A DNA stretch of 64,000 nucleotides, from the NCBI RefSeq assembly GCF_030272615.1, contig NC_081412.1, positions 19,135,932 to 19,199,931 on the forward strand, given 5' to 3'. Positions 53,418-64,000 of this stretch are shown piece by piece (the first letter of the stretch is position 1; each line of letters begins with the position of its first letter). The notes under the pieces were generated by a model, which was not told where the DNA came from, did not search any database, and saw only the letters and a list, made by a program, of their open reading frames with translations. The DNA comes from Cryptomeria japonica. Its lineage: Eukaryota > Streptophyta > Pinopsida > Cupressales > Cupressaceae. The position numbers and the translations under genes are program-made.

Positions 53418-54924
53418 TGATGCTCTGCAAAATAGGATGTTAGGAAACACACAGACATTCAGGCCAACCAAACGATAGTGTTAGTTAGTCTCAATCATAA
53501 ACGAAATAGAAAAAAAACTACAATCTTAAGCATGCATATCAAGAGAGCTATCCAACATGTTATAGAAGGCATACAAAAATGGAGGAAAGACACTAAACCC
53601 TCCCAAATGCTCTCCAAAATGCTCATAGTTGCTCCTCCCTTGTTCCTCTCCTCTCCAAGTTCCACATGACTGTAGCCCTCATCTTTTTGCACTACTATGG
53701 AAGTATTATGGAGATTCAAGATTTATGAATAATGAAGATTAAAGACTATGCAAATGCAAGCAAACTAGATATGAGAAAATACCCAATTAATCTATATTGA
53801 TTTTAGCCAAAATAACAAACTAGATATGATTTTGCTCCTAAAATGCTCTCTAAATTTTAGTATAGGTTGGATACATACAAGATCTCTAGATCTGGATATG
53901 AAGGAAATGGGCTATATTTATAGGAAAAATAAAGAAATGGATGGTTGAGATTGAGTAATCTCAATAAGTGACAAGATTCATGGGTTTGTGATCCATGTGA
54001 GGGTTTTCAACCCAATCCTGGGATGACAAATGTCAACATGAGATGGCTTGAGAGGAGAGGGAAGAAGCATTAAATGCTTGAAATGACCTGAGGGTTACCT
54101 TAGGAGGTAAGGTTAGGCTTGAGTTAAATGAATAAATCTTTTATCCAAGGGTATTACTTTTATCCAATGGATAACCTCTTGTGCAAGAGTTAGTGGGGAT
54201 AACCATGGTCAAAGCAATAAATGCTTGAAGAGACACATGAATTAGATGGGGGTTTGATTAGAGGGAAAGTCTCTAACCATGTTGGTGAGTTGAGTTAACC
54301 ATTAATGGTTATGTAAGAGCCATAAGTAGTTTGGAAGACTTTGGGGGTTAACTTGTTGAAGACATAAAGCCTTTAATGCTTTTCAAAGACTTTGGAGGCT
54401 TTAAGAAGTGACTTCAAGTTGCTTAGGAATGTGACAATATTTAGGAGATGGATTAGGCTAATTAGAAGGAGTTAGAAGAGTCTAGAAGGTGGTTAGAAGA
54501 GTCTAGAAGGAGTTTTTAGGATGCAAGTGGGTATGGTGGGTGAGAGAAAATAGGAATTTAATTAAAATAAACTTCATTTATTTCAATCAAATAGGTGCAA
54601 CTTGCATTTGTAGGAGAATGCAAGTGTGGGGGGGGGGGGGGCGGGGGGGTAGTTTAGGGATTTAAAGAAATATTTATTTATTTATCTAAAGGAGAAAGGG
54701 GGTTAAATTAAATAAATATGTTTCATTCATTTAATTGATTGTGAATTTGGTTTAATGAATTAATTTAAAGAAATTGAATAATTTATTTAATTAATAGGAG
54801 AAGAGTTTGAGGATGACTTAAATAAATATTAAATATTAATTTAATTAATTGGTTATTGATGGTTAATTGATCAAATAAATATTAAATATTCATTTAATTA
54901 AGTGGACAGATTTATGTGTCTACA
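53418..54924 (-). repeat. Element A 5' LTR
   Basis: 1507 bp, TGATGCTCTG to TGTGTCTACA, followed by GTATG. It includes a G-rich run at 54627-54647. Confidence 0.92.
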
Positions 54925-54929
54925 GTATG
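54925..54929. repeat. Target-site duplication of element A (right)
   Basis: GTATG, identical to 5305-5309; copied again at 58996-59000 in the tandem unit. Confidence 0.9.
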
Positions 54930-55299
54930 AAAATTTGGGGTTTTCACAAGTTTAGGTATGTAAACTAGGAAATGACATAATTCTTACACACATTACATTA
55001 AAAGGAGAGTGAATCCAATAGATCCCACCTCAATTCTATTAGGATGAGCATTGAATAGTAATTGGATTCTATTCCTTCTATTCGAGTAAAAAATGATTGA
55101 TTGCAAGGATGTAAATTGAGTGTAAAATCTAGGATAAGAAGGTATATGCATGAACAAGCAACCTAGATTGAGTATGCTATTTGATATTGAAATAGAAACT
55201 TTAGAACATGTATCGAAATGGATAGAAAATGTAGTGGTGCACCTGCAGTAGAAATCTATAGATGATTTCATTAGATAGGATTTCTCAGAATATCCTGGT
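54930..55299. other. Flank right of element A
   Basis: No frame or RNA gene recognised. Near-identical copy at 59001-59370. Confidence 0.6.
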
Positions 55300-55304
55300 C
55301 TTTC

Positions 55305-56697
55305 TATTGGCAACAATGTACAACAAATTGAGAGGAGGGGGGTGAATCAGGTTGCACCAAAAACTTCTGCAACTTAAATTATAATTCGGATCTGATAATT
55401 AACCATTAAAGTATTAAACAAAACCACATCAATATCACACATAACACCAAGAATTTTGACATGGAAAACTCGGTCAAGGGAAAAACCATGGTGGGAACCT
55501 ACCCACAATGAGATAATACCATGTTAGGAGTAAATGAAATATTATAATGGTAATGCACATGCATTCAGGCACACTACCTAGAGCTCACTGCTCAAATAAG
55601 AAACCTAGAAAGGATACAACCTTAAGGGAAGACTCACTGCCTTACAAGAAGTCTCACTAACTTATAAAAGCATTCAGACTACAATCCGGATTACATGAAC
55701 TATGAAGATAGCATCCACATATGCCTAAGTATAGTTTTGGTTAAGCATAGAGTCTTCTCTGCAACACTTCTCTTCTCTTCTTCACACTTCAGAAAGATCA
55801 AATCACTTGTTGGCACATACAACTCAACCATACACACTTTTAATGATCGTAGACATTCAACTTACGTGATTATTACATTTATTTATACAATACATCAACC
55901 TATATTTCAAGGTCAGCCATACCCTCAACATAAATAACAAAATAATAACCTCACACACTACCACAACATATGCAAACTAAAACAATGTTGGCTAAGACAT
56001 AGTCTTGACCAAAATCAACACTGCAAATGTGCAACACTTTCAACAATTATGCCTCAATCATTCGCAACACGCTACAACTCCAAAAATGTCGCATAACATG
56101 AAGAATATCACCGGACCAAGAAAATCTTCAATAATGTGCACAATGATCAATCCAGACCACCAATACTCATAGAACACAACCTAGAAATATTCACAAGAAA
56201 CGTGAATTACACCACAACAACCACAACCACTCGGATTACCAGAATCATTATCATTTCATCACCAAAGCTCAAGAACAACATCATAACTGACTGACAACAT
56301 GAAATATTTTCTTGTGCACATCCAGATCATGAACCAATCGAACTGAGGATACACATCAATGTCCACAACACATCCCATACATCCGCAACTAAAGATATAG
56401 CAATTCTAGAGCAATTTGGAGTACAAAATAGAATACTGAATAACATAAACAACTGAATATCAAATCAATACCGAATCTCATAACTCAATCAAAACATCAT
56501 GCAGACCACTGAAAATTATGTTGAATCAACTAGAGAAATACTCTAAACCCATTAAACTAAATCATCTCAACTACAACACACTGACCAAACCAACTCATTT
56601 AATCTGACTACATGACTGCAACACTAGAATACATAGAAGAATATGTTGACATCAATGACAACACATCATTCCAGAAAACTCTCAACAACATCCAACA
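55305..56697 (-). repeat. Solo copia-type LTR (S1)
   Basis: TATTGGCAACAATG...CATCCAACA, 1393 bp, with CTTTC on both sides (55300-55304, 56698-56702). It shares the layout of the B and C LTRs: a GAGAGGAGGGGGGTGAATCA block near one end, then a CATGGAAAAC...GGGAAAAACCATGGTGGG block. No internal domain, so it is a solo LTR. Minus orientation is inferred from that layout. Confidence 0.88.
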
Positions 56698-56896
56698 CTT
56701 TCAACTATTGCAAAACAACCAAAATATGGCTTCTTGGGACCAATAACTCACTCCCTGTCAAACTTTAAGCTATTTCAAAAGGACATGGATGCCCAAAATT
56801 CCCTGATGTAGATAAGGACACCCAAGGCACATTGGTTTAGACTGTCTCATTATTGGTTTGCTTGGTGACTTATATCTAACTCTTATATGTCCTTTG

Positions 56897-57271
56897 TATT
56901 ACAAGTGCGGTTGTCGTTGCACCAAAAGATCAACCCGTTGATGGTTGATACAACCACTAGACTTATAGAATCCACAGGAGGCGGTTAAGACATGTCACAA
57001 ACCTGAGCACTATGTTGCACAACACAAAGAGACCAAGGGTGCACACCTTAAAACAATCCCCCCTCCAGCGCAAGAACGGGGTTTGAACTTGTGACCAAGA
57101 TTTGATACCACTTGTTACAAGTGCGGTTGTTGTTGCACCAAAAGATCAAACTTTTAATGCTCGATACAACCACTAAACTTATAGAATCCACACGAGGCAG
57201 TTAAGCCATGTCACAAACCCAAGCGCTATGCTACACAACACAAGGACAACAAGGACGCACACCTTGCAACA
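56897..57271 (-). mobile_element. Miniature LTR element (TRIM/SMART-like), 375 bp
   Basis: Two 159-bp direct repeats (56897-57055, 57113-57271), the left starting TATTACAAGTGC and the right TGTTACAAGTGC, both ending in CA, with CTTTG target-site copies at 56892-56896 and 57272-57276. The 57-bp interior has a C-rich tract (polypurine tract on the minus strand, 57057-57064) next to one repeat and TTTGATACCA (57101-57110) next to the other. The latter reads TGGTATCAAA on the minus strand, a partial tRNA-iMet site. There is no coding capacity; a relative must mobilise it. Confidence 0.88.
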
Positions 57272-57562
57272 CTTTGAACTTCCTACCTCTATTGAAAACA
57301 TGTAGTTTCACATAAGAGGAGAGAAATAGTGTTCTACAAATCTCAAGTTTGGAATTAACCCTAACTCGGACAACGACGCTAATTTGAAGACAAAAGTACC
57401 AAAATTAAGACAAAGGCACTAAATCCTTAGCTATCGAAGGTGCTAAAACATGTTCAATAGCGCTAAAGCGCAACTTGTGTGGCCATTTGGCAATTTTATA
57501 AAAAAGTTAGTAGCTTTAAATATTAGAAGGTTGCGTGTTCGATTCACATTAGGTTCACCGAG

Positions 57563-58995
57563 TGATGCTCTACAAAAAAGGATGTTAGGAAACACACAGA
57601 CATTCAGGCTAACCAAACGTTAGTGTTAGTTAGTCTCAATCATAAACGAAATACAAAAAAAACTACAATCTTAAGCATGCATATCAAGAGAGCTATCCAA
57701 CATGTTATAGAAGGCATACAAAAATGGAGGAAAGACACTAAACCCTCCCAAATGCTCTCCGAAATGCTCATAGTTGCTCCTCCCTTGTTGGAGATTCACG
57801 ATTTATGAATAATGAAGATTAAAGACTATGCAAATGCAAGCAAACTAGATATGAGAAAATACCTAATTAATCTATATTGATTTTAGCCAAAATAACAAAC
57901 TAGATATGATTTTGCTCCTAAAATGCTCTCTAAATTTTAGTATAGGTTGGATAAATACAAGATCTCTAGATCTGGATATGAAGGAAATGGGCTCTATTAA
58001 TAGGAAAAATAGAGAAATGGATGGTTGAAATTGAGTAATCTCAATAAGGGACAAGATTTATGGGTTTGTGATCCATGTGAGGGTTTTCAACCCAATCCCG
58101 GGATGACAAATGTCAACATGAGATGGCTTGAGAGGAGAGGGAAGAAGCATTAAATTCTTGAAATGACCTTAGGGTTACCTTAGGAGGTAAGGTTAGGCTT
58201 GAGTTAAATGAATAAATCTTTTATCCAAAGGTATTACTTTTATCCAATGGATAACCTCTTGTGCAAGAGTTAGTGGGGATAACCATGGTCAAAGCAATAA
58301 ATGCTTGAAGAGACACATGAATTAGATGGGGTTTGGTTAGAGGGAAAGTCTCTAACCATGTTGGTGAGTTGAGTTAACCATTAATGGTTATGTAAGAGCC
58401 ATAAGTGGTTTAGAAGACTTTGGGGGTTAACTTGTTGAAGACATAAAGCCTTTAATGCTTTTTAAAGACTTTGGAGGCTTTGAGAAGTGACTTCAAGTTG
58501 CTTAGGAATGTGACAATATTTAGGAGATGGATTAGGCTAATTAGAAGGAGTTAAAAGAGTCTAGAAGGTGGTTAGAAGAGTCTAGAAGGATTTTTTAGGA
58601 TGCAAGTGGGTATGGTGGGTGAGAGAAAATAGGAATTTAATTAAAATAAACTTCATTTATTTCAATCAAATAGGTGCAACTTGCATTTGTAGGAGAATGC
58701 AAGCGGGGGGGGGGGGGGGGTAGTTTAGGGATTTAAAGAAATATTTATTTATTTATCTAAAGGAGAAAGGGGGTTAAATTAAATAAATATGTTTCATTCA
58801 TTTAATTGATTGTGAATTTGGTTTAATGAATTAATTTAAAGAAATTGAATAATTTATTTAATTAATAGGAGAAGAGTTTGAGGATGAATTAATTAAATAT
58901 TAAATATTAATTTAATTAATTGGTTATTGATGGTTAATTGATCAAATAAATATTAAATATTCATTTAATTCAGTGGACAGATTTATGTGTCTACA
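57563..58995 (-). repeat. Duplicated copy of the element A 5' LTR (F3)
   Basis: TGATGCTCTAC...GTGTCTACA, preceded by the copied primer site (decayed to TTAGGTTCACCGAG) and followed by the copied GTATG. It lacks about 66 bp present at 53640-53710. It is not an independent insertion, because its flanks are those of unit 1. Confidence 0.92.
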
Positions 58996-59000
58996 GTATG

Positions 59001-59370
59001 AAAATTTGGTGTTTTCACAAGTTTACGTATGTAAACTAGGAAATGACATAATTATTACACACATTACATTAAAAGGAGAGTGAATCCAATAGATACCACC
59101 TCAATTCTATTAGGATGGACATTGAATAGTAATTGGATTCTATTCCTTCTATTTGAGTAAAAAATGATTGATTGCAAGGATGTAAATTGAGTGTAAAATC
59201 TAGGATAAGAAGGTATATACATGAACTAGCAACCTAGATTGAGTATGCTATTTGATATTGAAATAGAAACTTTAGAACATGTACGGAAATGGATAGAAAA
59301 TGTAGTGGTGCACCTGTAGTAGAAATCTATAGATGATTTCATTAGACAGGATTTCTTAGAATATCCTGGT
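59001..59370. other. Duplicated flank, unit 2
   Basis: Copy of 54930-55299. Nothing coding seen. Confidence 0.6.
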
Positions 59371-59375
59371 CTTTC

Positions 59376-60765
59376 TGTTGGCAACAATACAACAAACTGA
59401 GAGGAGGGGGGTGAATCAGGTTGCACCAAAACCTTCTGCAACTTAAATTATAATTCAGATCTGATAATTAACCGTTAAAGTATTAAACAAAACCACATCA
59501 ATGTCACACATAACACCAAGAATTTTGACATGGAAAACTCGGTCAAGGGAAAAACCATGGTGGGAACCTACCCACAATGGATAATACCATGTTAGGAGTA
59601 AATGAAATATTATATTAGGAATGCACATGCATTTAGGCACACTACCTAGAGCTCACTGCTCAAATAAGAAACCTAGAAAGGATACAACCTTAAGGGAAGA
59701 CTCACTGCCTTACAAGAAGCCTCCCTAACTTATAAAAGCATTCCGACTACAATCCGGATTACGTGAACTATGAAGATAGCATCGATATATGCCTAAGTAC
59801 AGTTTTAGTTAAGCATAGAGTCTTCTCTGCAACACTTCTCTTCTCTTCTTCACACTTCAGAAAGATCAAATCACTTGTTGGCACATACAACTCAACCATA
59901 CACACTTTTAATGATTGCAAATGTTCAACTTACATGATTATTACATTTATTTATACAATACATCAACCTATATTTCAAGGTCGGCCAGACCCTCAACATA
60001 AATAACAAAATAATAACCTCACACACTACCACAACATATGCAAACTAAAACAATGTCAGCTAAGACATAGTCTGGACCAAAATCAACACTGCAAATGTGC
60101 AACACTTTGAACAATTACGCCTCAATCATCTGCAACATGCTATAACTCCAAAAATGTTGCATAACATGAAGAATATCACCAGACCAAGAAAATCTTCAAT
60201 AATGTGCACAATGATCAATGCAGATCACCAATACTCATAGAACACAACCTAGAAATATTCACAAGAAACGTGAATTACACCACAACAACCACAACCACTC
60301 AGATTACCAGAATCATTACCATTTCATCACCAAAGCTCAAGAACAACATCATAACTAATTGACAACATGAAATATTTTCTTGTGCACATCTAGATCATGA
60401 ACCAATCGAACTGAGAATACACATCAATGTCCAAAACACATCCCATACATCTGCAACTAAAGATATAGCAATTCCAGAGCAATTTGGAGTACAAACCAGA
60501 ATATTGAATAACACAAACAACTGAATATCAAATCAATACTGAATCTCATAACTCAATCAAAACATCATGCGGACCACTGAAAATTATGTTGAATCAACTA
60601 GAGAAGTACTCTAAACCCATTAAAATCCATCATCTCAACTACAACACACCGACCAAACCAACTCATTTAATCTGACTACAAGACTGCAACACTAGAATAT
60701 ATAGAAGAATATGTTGACATCAATGACAACACATCATTCCAGAAAACTCTCAACAACATCCAACA
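59376..60765 (-). repeat. Duplicated solo copia-type LTR (S2)
   Basis: Copy of S1, TGTTGGCAACAATAC...CATCCAACA, 1390 bp, with CTTTC at 59371-59375 and 60766-60770. This copy keeps the TG start that S1 lost. Confidence 0.88.
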
Positions 60766-60964
60766 CTTTCAACTATTGCAGACCAACCAAAATATGGCTT
60801 CTTGGGACCAATAACTCACTCCCTGTCAAACTTTAAGTTATTTTGAAAGGACATGGATGCCCAAAATTCCCTAATGTAGATAAGGACACCCAAGGCACCT
60901 TGGTCTAGACCATCTCATTATTGGTTTGCTTGGTGACTTATATCTAACTCTTATATGTCCTTTG

Positions 60965-61339
60965 TGTTACAAGTGCGATTGTCATTGTAACAAAAGATCA
61001 ACCTGTTGATGGTTGATACAACCACTAGACTTATAGAATCCACAGGAGGTGGTTAAGACATGTCACAAACCTGAGCACTGTGTTGCACAACACAAAGAGA
61101 CCAAGGGTGCACACCTGAAAACAATCCCCCCTCCAGCGCAAGAACAGGGTTTGAACTTGTGACCAAGATTTGATACCACTTGTTACAAGTGTGGTTGTTG
61201 TTGCACCAAAAGATCAACCTTTTAATGCCCGATACAACCACTAAACTTATAGAATCCATAGGAGGCAGTTAAGCCATGTCACAAACCTGAGCGCTATGCT
61301 ACACAACACAAAGAGAGCAAGGATGCACACCTTGCAATA
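60965..61339 (-). mobile_element. Duplicated miniature LTR element, 375 bp
   Basis: Same length as the copy at 56897-57271, flanked by CTTTG at 60960-60964 and 61340-61344. The left repeat starts with the intact TGTTACAAG. Confidence 0.86.
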
Positions 61340-61506
61340 CTTTGAACTTCCTACCTCTATTGAAAACATGTAGTTTCACATAAGAGGAGAGAAATAGTGT
61401 TATACAAATCTCAAGTTTGGAATTAACCCTAACTAAATTTAACTATGAATAAAATTGTTGGCAATGTGTTTGTCATTGATGTCAAGAACTAAGCATTGGA
61501 TGTCTA

Positions 61507-62720
61507 TGTAATGGTGGAAAAATGGTGAATGATAGATCAAGAGGAGAACTACCCTTTCTGTCAAAGAGAGATGAGAGTCTCACTATTGATTACCTTTCAA
61601 ACACTTTTCACCATGTTACATTTGGAAGAGAAGAAGATAATTCACTAGATTCAATCTCTCCACATGAAGATGGTAGATTGAATTCCGAATGAAATAGGAA
61701 TGATAAGTTGATCCCCTCTTCCTTGTTTGAAATGGAAAGGAATTGATTGAATTATGTAATGCAAAAGTGACAAAGAAATGATTATAACTTGAGATCAGAA
61801 TATGGGATGAATCTGTGCACCTAGATCTGGTAGTAATATGGCAAGATGAAGTCGCCCAATGAATTTGAGGAAAAATTGCTCGGACTGTGGCGGGAATGTA
61901 CACGGTCCTCTGAAAAATCCATAAAATGAAAAGGGTTTTTTCGCCTTTGCAAATGGAGCCTGAATTTGAAAGTACAGTTGTGCACTTGCAACCTACGCAT
62001 AGAAAAGAGAGGAAAATGGGTTGGGATTGGGGTTTTCCTTTAAGTCAAACCCCAATTTTAGAATTAACCAAGTAATGAAAGAAAGTACTTGTAAGTAGAT
62101 GTAAATAAAAGACTAAATTGTAAATCACCTCAAGGGAGGTTGTGATAGTAATGTTGATAAAAGTACTTGTGTGGAATTGAATGTAGGAATTAGTCTCCTC
62201 TTCAATGGTCGAATCCTTGAATCGAGTGCAACACCTAGCCTTGAAGGGAGATTTGAGAATGCTTAATGCTGGAAAAGAATGCTTGAATGCCCTTGAATGT
62301 TTGATCACTTATGCAAATTGACACACTCTAATCTTATCCAATTTCAACTTTATTTAAATGAGAGGACAAATGCCCCTTAAATACATGTTAATGGATTTTA
62401 TTTTTGTCACAGGCCGACATCAAGGGAGTTTCCCACCCAATGCACAACCAACAATGCAACCCTAGGAAGGGTCCTACCCCAAAATAGGGTAGGGACAGGG
62501 GTGCCATGCCCCTGTCCTGGGAGGAAAAGGACACCACTTCCCTGCCCTACCCCTTTCTATAGGGTAGAGTGCAGATAGGATGATGCAAAGGCCAAGGAAG
62601 AAGTTGTTTCTGAGGGCTGAGCAATCTCCGATCTCTGATCAGGCTAGAGGATTCAAACTAACATGTGTGAGGACCCTAATGTAGTAAAAAATCTCTAGGG
62701 TCACAATTTATGACACTACA
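61507..62720 (-). repeat. Solo LTR of the G family, diverged (G3)
   Basis: On the minus strand it starts TGTAGTGTCATAAATTGTGA and its other end reads TGTAATGG on the plus strand (TACA end). At 1214 bp it matches the 1215-bp G1 LTRs. Shared landmarks are the ATTCAAGG tract, the TCAACCATTGAAGAGGAGA-type segment, TTGGTTAATTC followed by GGGGTTTGAC, a stem-loop (61882-61908) and a GGGAGTTT-type region. Flanks GTCTA and ATCTA match at four of five bases. No internal sequence. Confidence 0.82.
61882..61908 (-). repeat. Stem-loop module in the diverged G LTR
   Basis: Minus strand GGACCGTG ... CACAGTCC, 27 nt. The loop palindrome is TGTACA instead of GTGCAC. The stem has one mismatch. Confidence 0.5.
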
Positions 62721-62725
62721 ATCTA

Positions 62726-64000
62726 TAATGAAAGTTTTACTTCATGTCATCATAGTGATAGGAGTAGAACAATTTGTGACAAGGATAGATGGTTGGAAGT
62801 ATACACCAACAACATGAGCTTTGTACATGTTTGAAAATAGATTTGATGAATGATCAAGTGCATTGTTTTGTATCTATGATATGTTTCCTTGAATTTCTAA
62901 TGCTGAAAAAGTAGACAGGGCTCAATGATTGTGTCTATTTAGTCTTTATCTTTACTGTGATAAGATGATGATAGGTGACAGGAACCAGTAACAATTTTTT
63001 TTAATAAAACAATTAATGATGTGAACTTTAATAATTTTACTAAACAACACATTGTCAATTAATAAAATAACATGACAATTACTTTGAAGGCTAGCATGTT
63101 TGTGGTTGTTATTCACTCTTTCAAATACGTGGGGATAATGGATACCAAATTTACAATATAATAAATTTTAATAATTAATATTCTTAAAGAATGTTTATAG
63201 CTTATTTTTAACAATTATCTTAAAATTTGAGTGTAACCTTTGTAGTCAATTTCATTGTTTACATGTCTTGTCTAATTCAAGTAGAAGCAAATGAAACTTA
63301 ATCTTTATATATATTAAACTAAACATAAATATAATTAAATTCTTAAATAAATTAAATTTTAAAAATTAAAATCATATTTAAAATGAAACCTCCTCGAATG
63401 ATCAAATAGTTACAAACATTTCAAGTTTGTTCCTTTATTTATTCCTTCAATATTTTTATTATGTCTTTATGTTCATTTTTATTATTTAATCAATAATACA
63501 AGTATTCAATCTACAATGACAAACAATTAGACATCTAACAAAATTTAACAAGCTCATTTTTTTATTTTTTTTGGTATGCACTATACTATTGTATTATTGC
63601 TTCCTTCCAAATTTCTATAGTTTGCAAATTTCACATATGCAAAAAAAGTTAAACTAACAAAATACATTTTCATTGTATTATCTTTATGCGAATTATTTCA
63701 AAGTCACCATCTTCCATGCTTCCAATTTTCAAATAATTATCTTTTAAAATTTACCAACCACATAGTATCAAGTATTAACAAATATTTTATATTCTCATGC
63801 TTTTGTATATACCAAACATAATCTTTATATGAGTTTTATTTATATATCAAATAAGTTGATGTTGCCTTTTCTTCTAAAACTTCATTTCTCTTTATCTATT
63901 TCATCTAGATTTTATGTAGGTAGATCATTTATACAATTAACAAATTTTTTGTTGTAAATTATGTCTCATAACTACACTTTATTTAAGTTGACTTAGGATA
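62726..64000. other. Gene-free AT-rich stretch at the right end
   Basis: No frame, terminal repeat or RNA gene recognised. Long A/T-rich runs, similar in texture to 2217-3408. Confidence 0.6.

Larger units (their letters stand above)
5310..54924 (-). mobile_element. Element A: Ty3/gypsy LTR retrotransposon, minus strand, dismembered by nested insertions
   Basis: The outer LTRs (5310-6793 and 53418-54924) start TGATGCTCT and end GTATCTACA or GTGTCTACA, and are flanked by identical GTATG. The internal parts lie on the minus strand in gypsy order when the insertions are skipped: primer-binding site 53398-53415, gag 50537 to 48963, gag end and protease 36964 to 36061, linker, RT 34660 to 34347 then 18880 to 18378, RNase H remnant, and integrase 17960 to 16862. 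RT before integrase defines Ty3/gypsy. The inserts are G1, B (with G2), D and C (with a solo LTR). Part of the gag-protease junction was lost at a rearrangement near 48962. All genes are broken. LTR divergence is about 6% over the first 235 bp, counted by eye. Confidence 0.92.
53222..57361. repeat. 4.1-kb tandem duplication, unit 1
   Basis: 4140 bp from the TAACT in TGCTATAACTCGGACAA to CCCTAACTCGG. It contains the end of the A leader, primer site, A 5' LTR, flank, a solo LTR and a miniature LTR element, all repeated in order in unit 2 at an offset of 4140. Confidence 0.93.
57362..61434. repeat. 4.1-kb tandem duplication, unit 2
   Basis: Colinear copy of 53222-57361, about 70 bp shorter because of a deletion in its LTR (near 57789). 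It ends at CCCTAACT, matching the end of unit 1. Differences by eye are about 2.5% over 235 bp. Confidence 0.93.

Noticed and set aside
57563-58995. Third independent insertion of an A-family LTR
   Set aside because: The flanks on both sides, including leader, primer site and GTATG, are the same as at 53418-54924, so it belongs to the tandem duplication.
59376-60765. Independent second solo LTR
   Set aside because: It has the same CTTTC target site and flanks as 55305-56697; copied by the duplication.

Overview
The window looks like intergenic DNA of a large plant nuclear genome, most probably a conifer-type gymnosperm. The grounds are old nested plant-type Ty1/copia and Ty3/gypsy elements, solo LTRs, TRIM-class elements, a LINE tail, AT-rich filler, and no recognisable host gene, rRNA or tRNA gene. 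The species cannot be read from the sequence, and a large angiosperm genome is not excluded. Almost every recognisable reading frame is a decayed transposable-element protein.

Layout. 1-2216: 3' part of an L1-type LINE (+). 2217-5304: AT-rich host filler holding a 1.4-kb TRIM-like element (3409-4813). 5310-54924: one gypsy element (A, minus strand) spread over 49.6 kb by insertions. Its outer LTRs are 5310-6793 and 53418-54924 and its target-site duplication is GTATG on both sides. Inside A are: (i) G1 (7296-15091, +; TSD ATTTG), with LTRs and a gag-type ORF but no RT or integrase; (ii) B (18881-34341, copia, minus; TSD GTTTG), which splits the RT of A and is itself split in its RT by G2 (21695-29493, +; TSD ATAAT), a sister of G1; (iii) D (36965-40805, +), an LTR element with a zinc-knuckle gag and an unrecognised second ORF; and (iv) C (40806-48883, copia, minus), which lies in D. 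One LTR of C holds a solo LTR related to the LTRs of A, and its other LTR is truncated at an 85-bp inverted duplication that joins directly to the gag of A.

Right of A, 53222-57361 is tandemly duplicated as 57362-61434. The repeated unit carries the end of the A leader, its primer-binding site and 5' LTR, flanking DNA, a solo copia-type LTR (TSD CTTTC) and a complete 375-bp miniature LTR element (TSD CTTTG). A diverged solo LTR of the G family follows (61507-62720, minus), then AT-rich DNA to the end.

Relative order from nesting: A first; then D followed by C followed by its solo LTR; B followed by G2; and G1. The 4.1-kb tandem duplication came after A inserted, because it copies the LTR and the insertion junction of A. 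By-eye LTR divergence (a few hundred bases each) is about 6% for A, 6% for B, 7% for C, 5% for G2 and 3% for G1; these are rough counts.

How the parts relate: A, B and C once encoded gag, protease, RT, RNase H and integrase. G1, G2 and probably D would depend on enzymes supplied by relatives. The most interesting items are the gag-only G family with a 30-nt stem-loop module repeated three times per element, the fold-back rearrangement scar at 48725-48962, the D-element ORF2, the 375-bp element with a 57-bp interior, and the microhomology-bounded 4.1-kb duplication.
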